Position numbers and translations under genes: made by a program. The notes under the pieces are model-generated. The model was not told the origin of the DNA. It made no database searches and was given only the letters and a program-made list of their open reading frames with translations. Shown piece after piece: positions 6,668 to 7,488 of a stretch of 7,488 nt of DNA (positions within the stretch are counted from its first letter, which is position 1; every line of letters begins with the position of its first letter). This DNA comes from an uncultured Mollicutes bacterium (GTDB taxonomy: Bacteria; Bacillota_I; Bacilli_A; RFN20; CAG-449): NCBI GenBank assembly GCA_900551385.1, contig URVS01000070.1, forward strand, positions 1-7,488, given 5' to 3'.

Positions 6668-7468
6668 TTATTCATCAATTAAATTTTTATATTTTAATTT
6701 ATAATTTTTATATCGAAGAATAACATCATCCCTAACAATAAAGAAATTATCAGTGAAAATATTAAATTTTATTACTTCTATTATCCCATTAAATTCAGTA
6801 AAAATTGTAAAATCAAATTGATGATTTTCAACATAAAGACTATTTAATGTTTTTAAAGGGTTACCAATAATTGTTAATTTAGAAATTTTATCATCATCTA
6901 AATCAAATAATTGATTTAATATTTGATAATTATCATAATTTCTACATTCAATAAAATTATCATTTTTATCAATATATTCTTTACCTTTATAACAAACTTT
7001 ATCATGATCTTTAATAAAAACATTATCTCTAAATATTAATTTAAAATATCCTTCTTCATAATAAACAGAAAAAACCATTACACTATCTTCGTCATCATAT
7101 AACTCAATATATAAACTAGTTTTATTCATTTTTAAAATATAATGACAACCTTTAAAATTTTTATCCATTATAAATGGTTTTATTATTATATTATCTCCTT
7201 CATCAAATTCTTTATAAGCTAAAAAATCATTGGTCTTTTTTAAATTTTTAAGCAGTTTAATATATTTTTTTAAACCAACTTTTATTGCATGTTTTTCTTT
7301 TCTATCTAATAAAGAAAAATCAATATCTTTTACATACTGAAAATTGTCTTCAGCACAAAAATTATCTAAAGCACTGATTTGTAAAGACATTACATCTAAA
7401 TTTAAAATGTAATTATACAACTCATTATCTAAAGAGAATTTTCTTATATAATTGTTAATGGTATCCAT
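6668..7468 (-). CDS. Uncharacterised cytosolic protein upstream of the penicillin-binding protein
   Basis: I do not recognise this protein. It has 266 residues from the ATG at 7468 and is rich in Asp, Asn, Lys, Tyr and Ile. It has no Trp, no signal peptide and no membrane helix. The first 90 residues look helical (IRKFSLDNELYNYILNLDV ... KKYIKLLKNLKK). The rest alternates hydrophobic and polar residues as in beta structure (SLYIELYDDEDSVMVFSVYY, FKLIFRDNVFI). I chose the second ATG because GGGAG (7479-7475) is 6 bases from it but abuts the first ATG (7472-7474) with no spacing; the longer form would add Met-Asp. The stop is TAA, 31 bases before the preferred start of the penicillin-binding protein, so the two may share a transcript whose promoter lies beyond the right edge. 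Function is unknown, and the link to cell-wall synthesis is only by position. Confidence 0.85.
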   Translation of the reverse strand: MDTINNYIRKFSLDNELYNYILNLDVMSLQISALDNFCAEDNFQYVKDIDFSLLDRKEKHAIKVGLKKYIKLLKNLKKTNDFLAYKEFDEGDNIIIKPFIMDKNFKGCHYILKMNKTSLYIELYDDEDSVMVFSVYYEEGYFKLIFRDNVFIKDHDKVCYKGKEYIDKNDNFIECRNYDNYQILNQLFDLDDDKISKLTIIGNPLKTLNSLYVENHQFDFTIFTEFNGIIEVIKFNIFTDNFFIVRDDVILRYKNYKLKYKNLIDE

Positions 7469-7474
7469 ATCCAT

Positions 7475-7479
7475 CTCCC
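7475..7479 (-). promoter_or_regulatory. Ribosome binding site that decides the start of the 266-residue protein
   Basis: GGGAG abuts the upstream ATG (7474-7472) with no spacer but is 6 bases from the in-frame ATG at 7468-7466, a normal distance. The second ATG is therefore the likelier start. Confidence 0.6.
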
Positions 7480-7488
7480 ACTTTACAT

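Noticed and set aside
1..7488. CRISPR array, insertion sequence, tRNA or rRNA
   Set aside because: I saw no regularly spaced direct repeats, no transposase frame or terminal inverted repeats, and no cloverleaf or rRNA-like GC-richer block.

Overview
All genes in this very AT-rich window lie on the minus strand. The sigma-A-type promoter, AGGAG/GGGAG ribosome binding sites, TAA stops and small-genome style point to a low-GC Bacilli/Mollicutes-like bacterium. A class B penicillin-binding protein means it makes peptidoglycan, so it is not a wall-less Mycoplasma. A gut Bacilli lineage near the Mollicutes (RF39/Erysipelotrichia-like) is my guess and is not proven by the sequence.

Layout in transcription order, from the right edge leftwards. 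(1) An unrecognised cytosolic protein of about 266 residues (7468-6668) lies just upstream of a SpoVD/FtsI-type penicillin-binding protein with a C-terminal PASTA-like domain (6636-4735). (2) A 141-base gap holds a possible promoter and a strong hairpin with a T8 tract, immediately before the ribosome binding site of a MATE-family transporter (4593-3235). The hairpin is either the terminator of the penicillin-binding protein unit or a leader attenuator for the transporter. (3) A compact control region (about 3091-3182) follows. It has a cre-like palindrome, a consensus -35, a run of nine G inside the spacer, a TACAAT -10, and a Shine-Dalgarno sequence very near the predicted 5' end. (4) This drives a 45-residue leader-like peptide (3090-2953), which appears translationally coupled to a very large secreted repeat protein starting at 2941.

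The secreted protein meets an in-frame TGA at 863-865, but the same frame stays open with homologous sequence to the window edge (287 more codons). The TGA falls at a position that is Tyr in two homologous repeats, so it looks like a Trp codon or a recent nonsense mutation and not a natural end. All four other stops in the window are TAA, while the other 11 Trp codons are TGG.

The main point of interest is the surface-protein operon. It combines a probable phase-variable promoter (G9 in the -35/-10 spacer), a carbon-catabolite-type operator, a small leader peptide gene and an in-frame UGA in a giant repeat protein. It could be a switchable surface-antigen locus.
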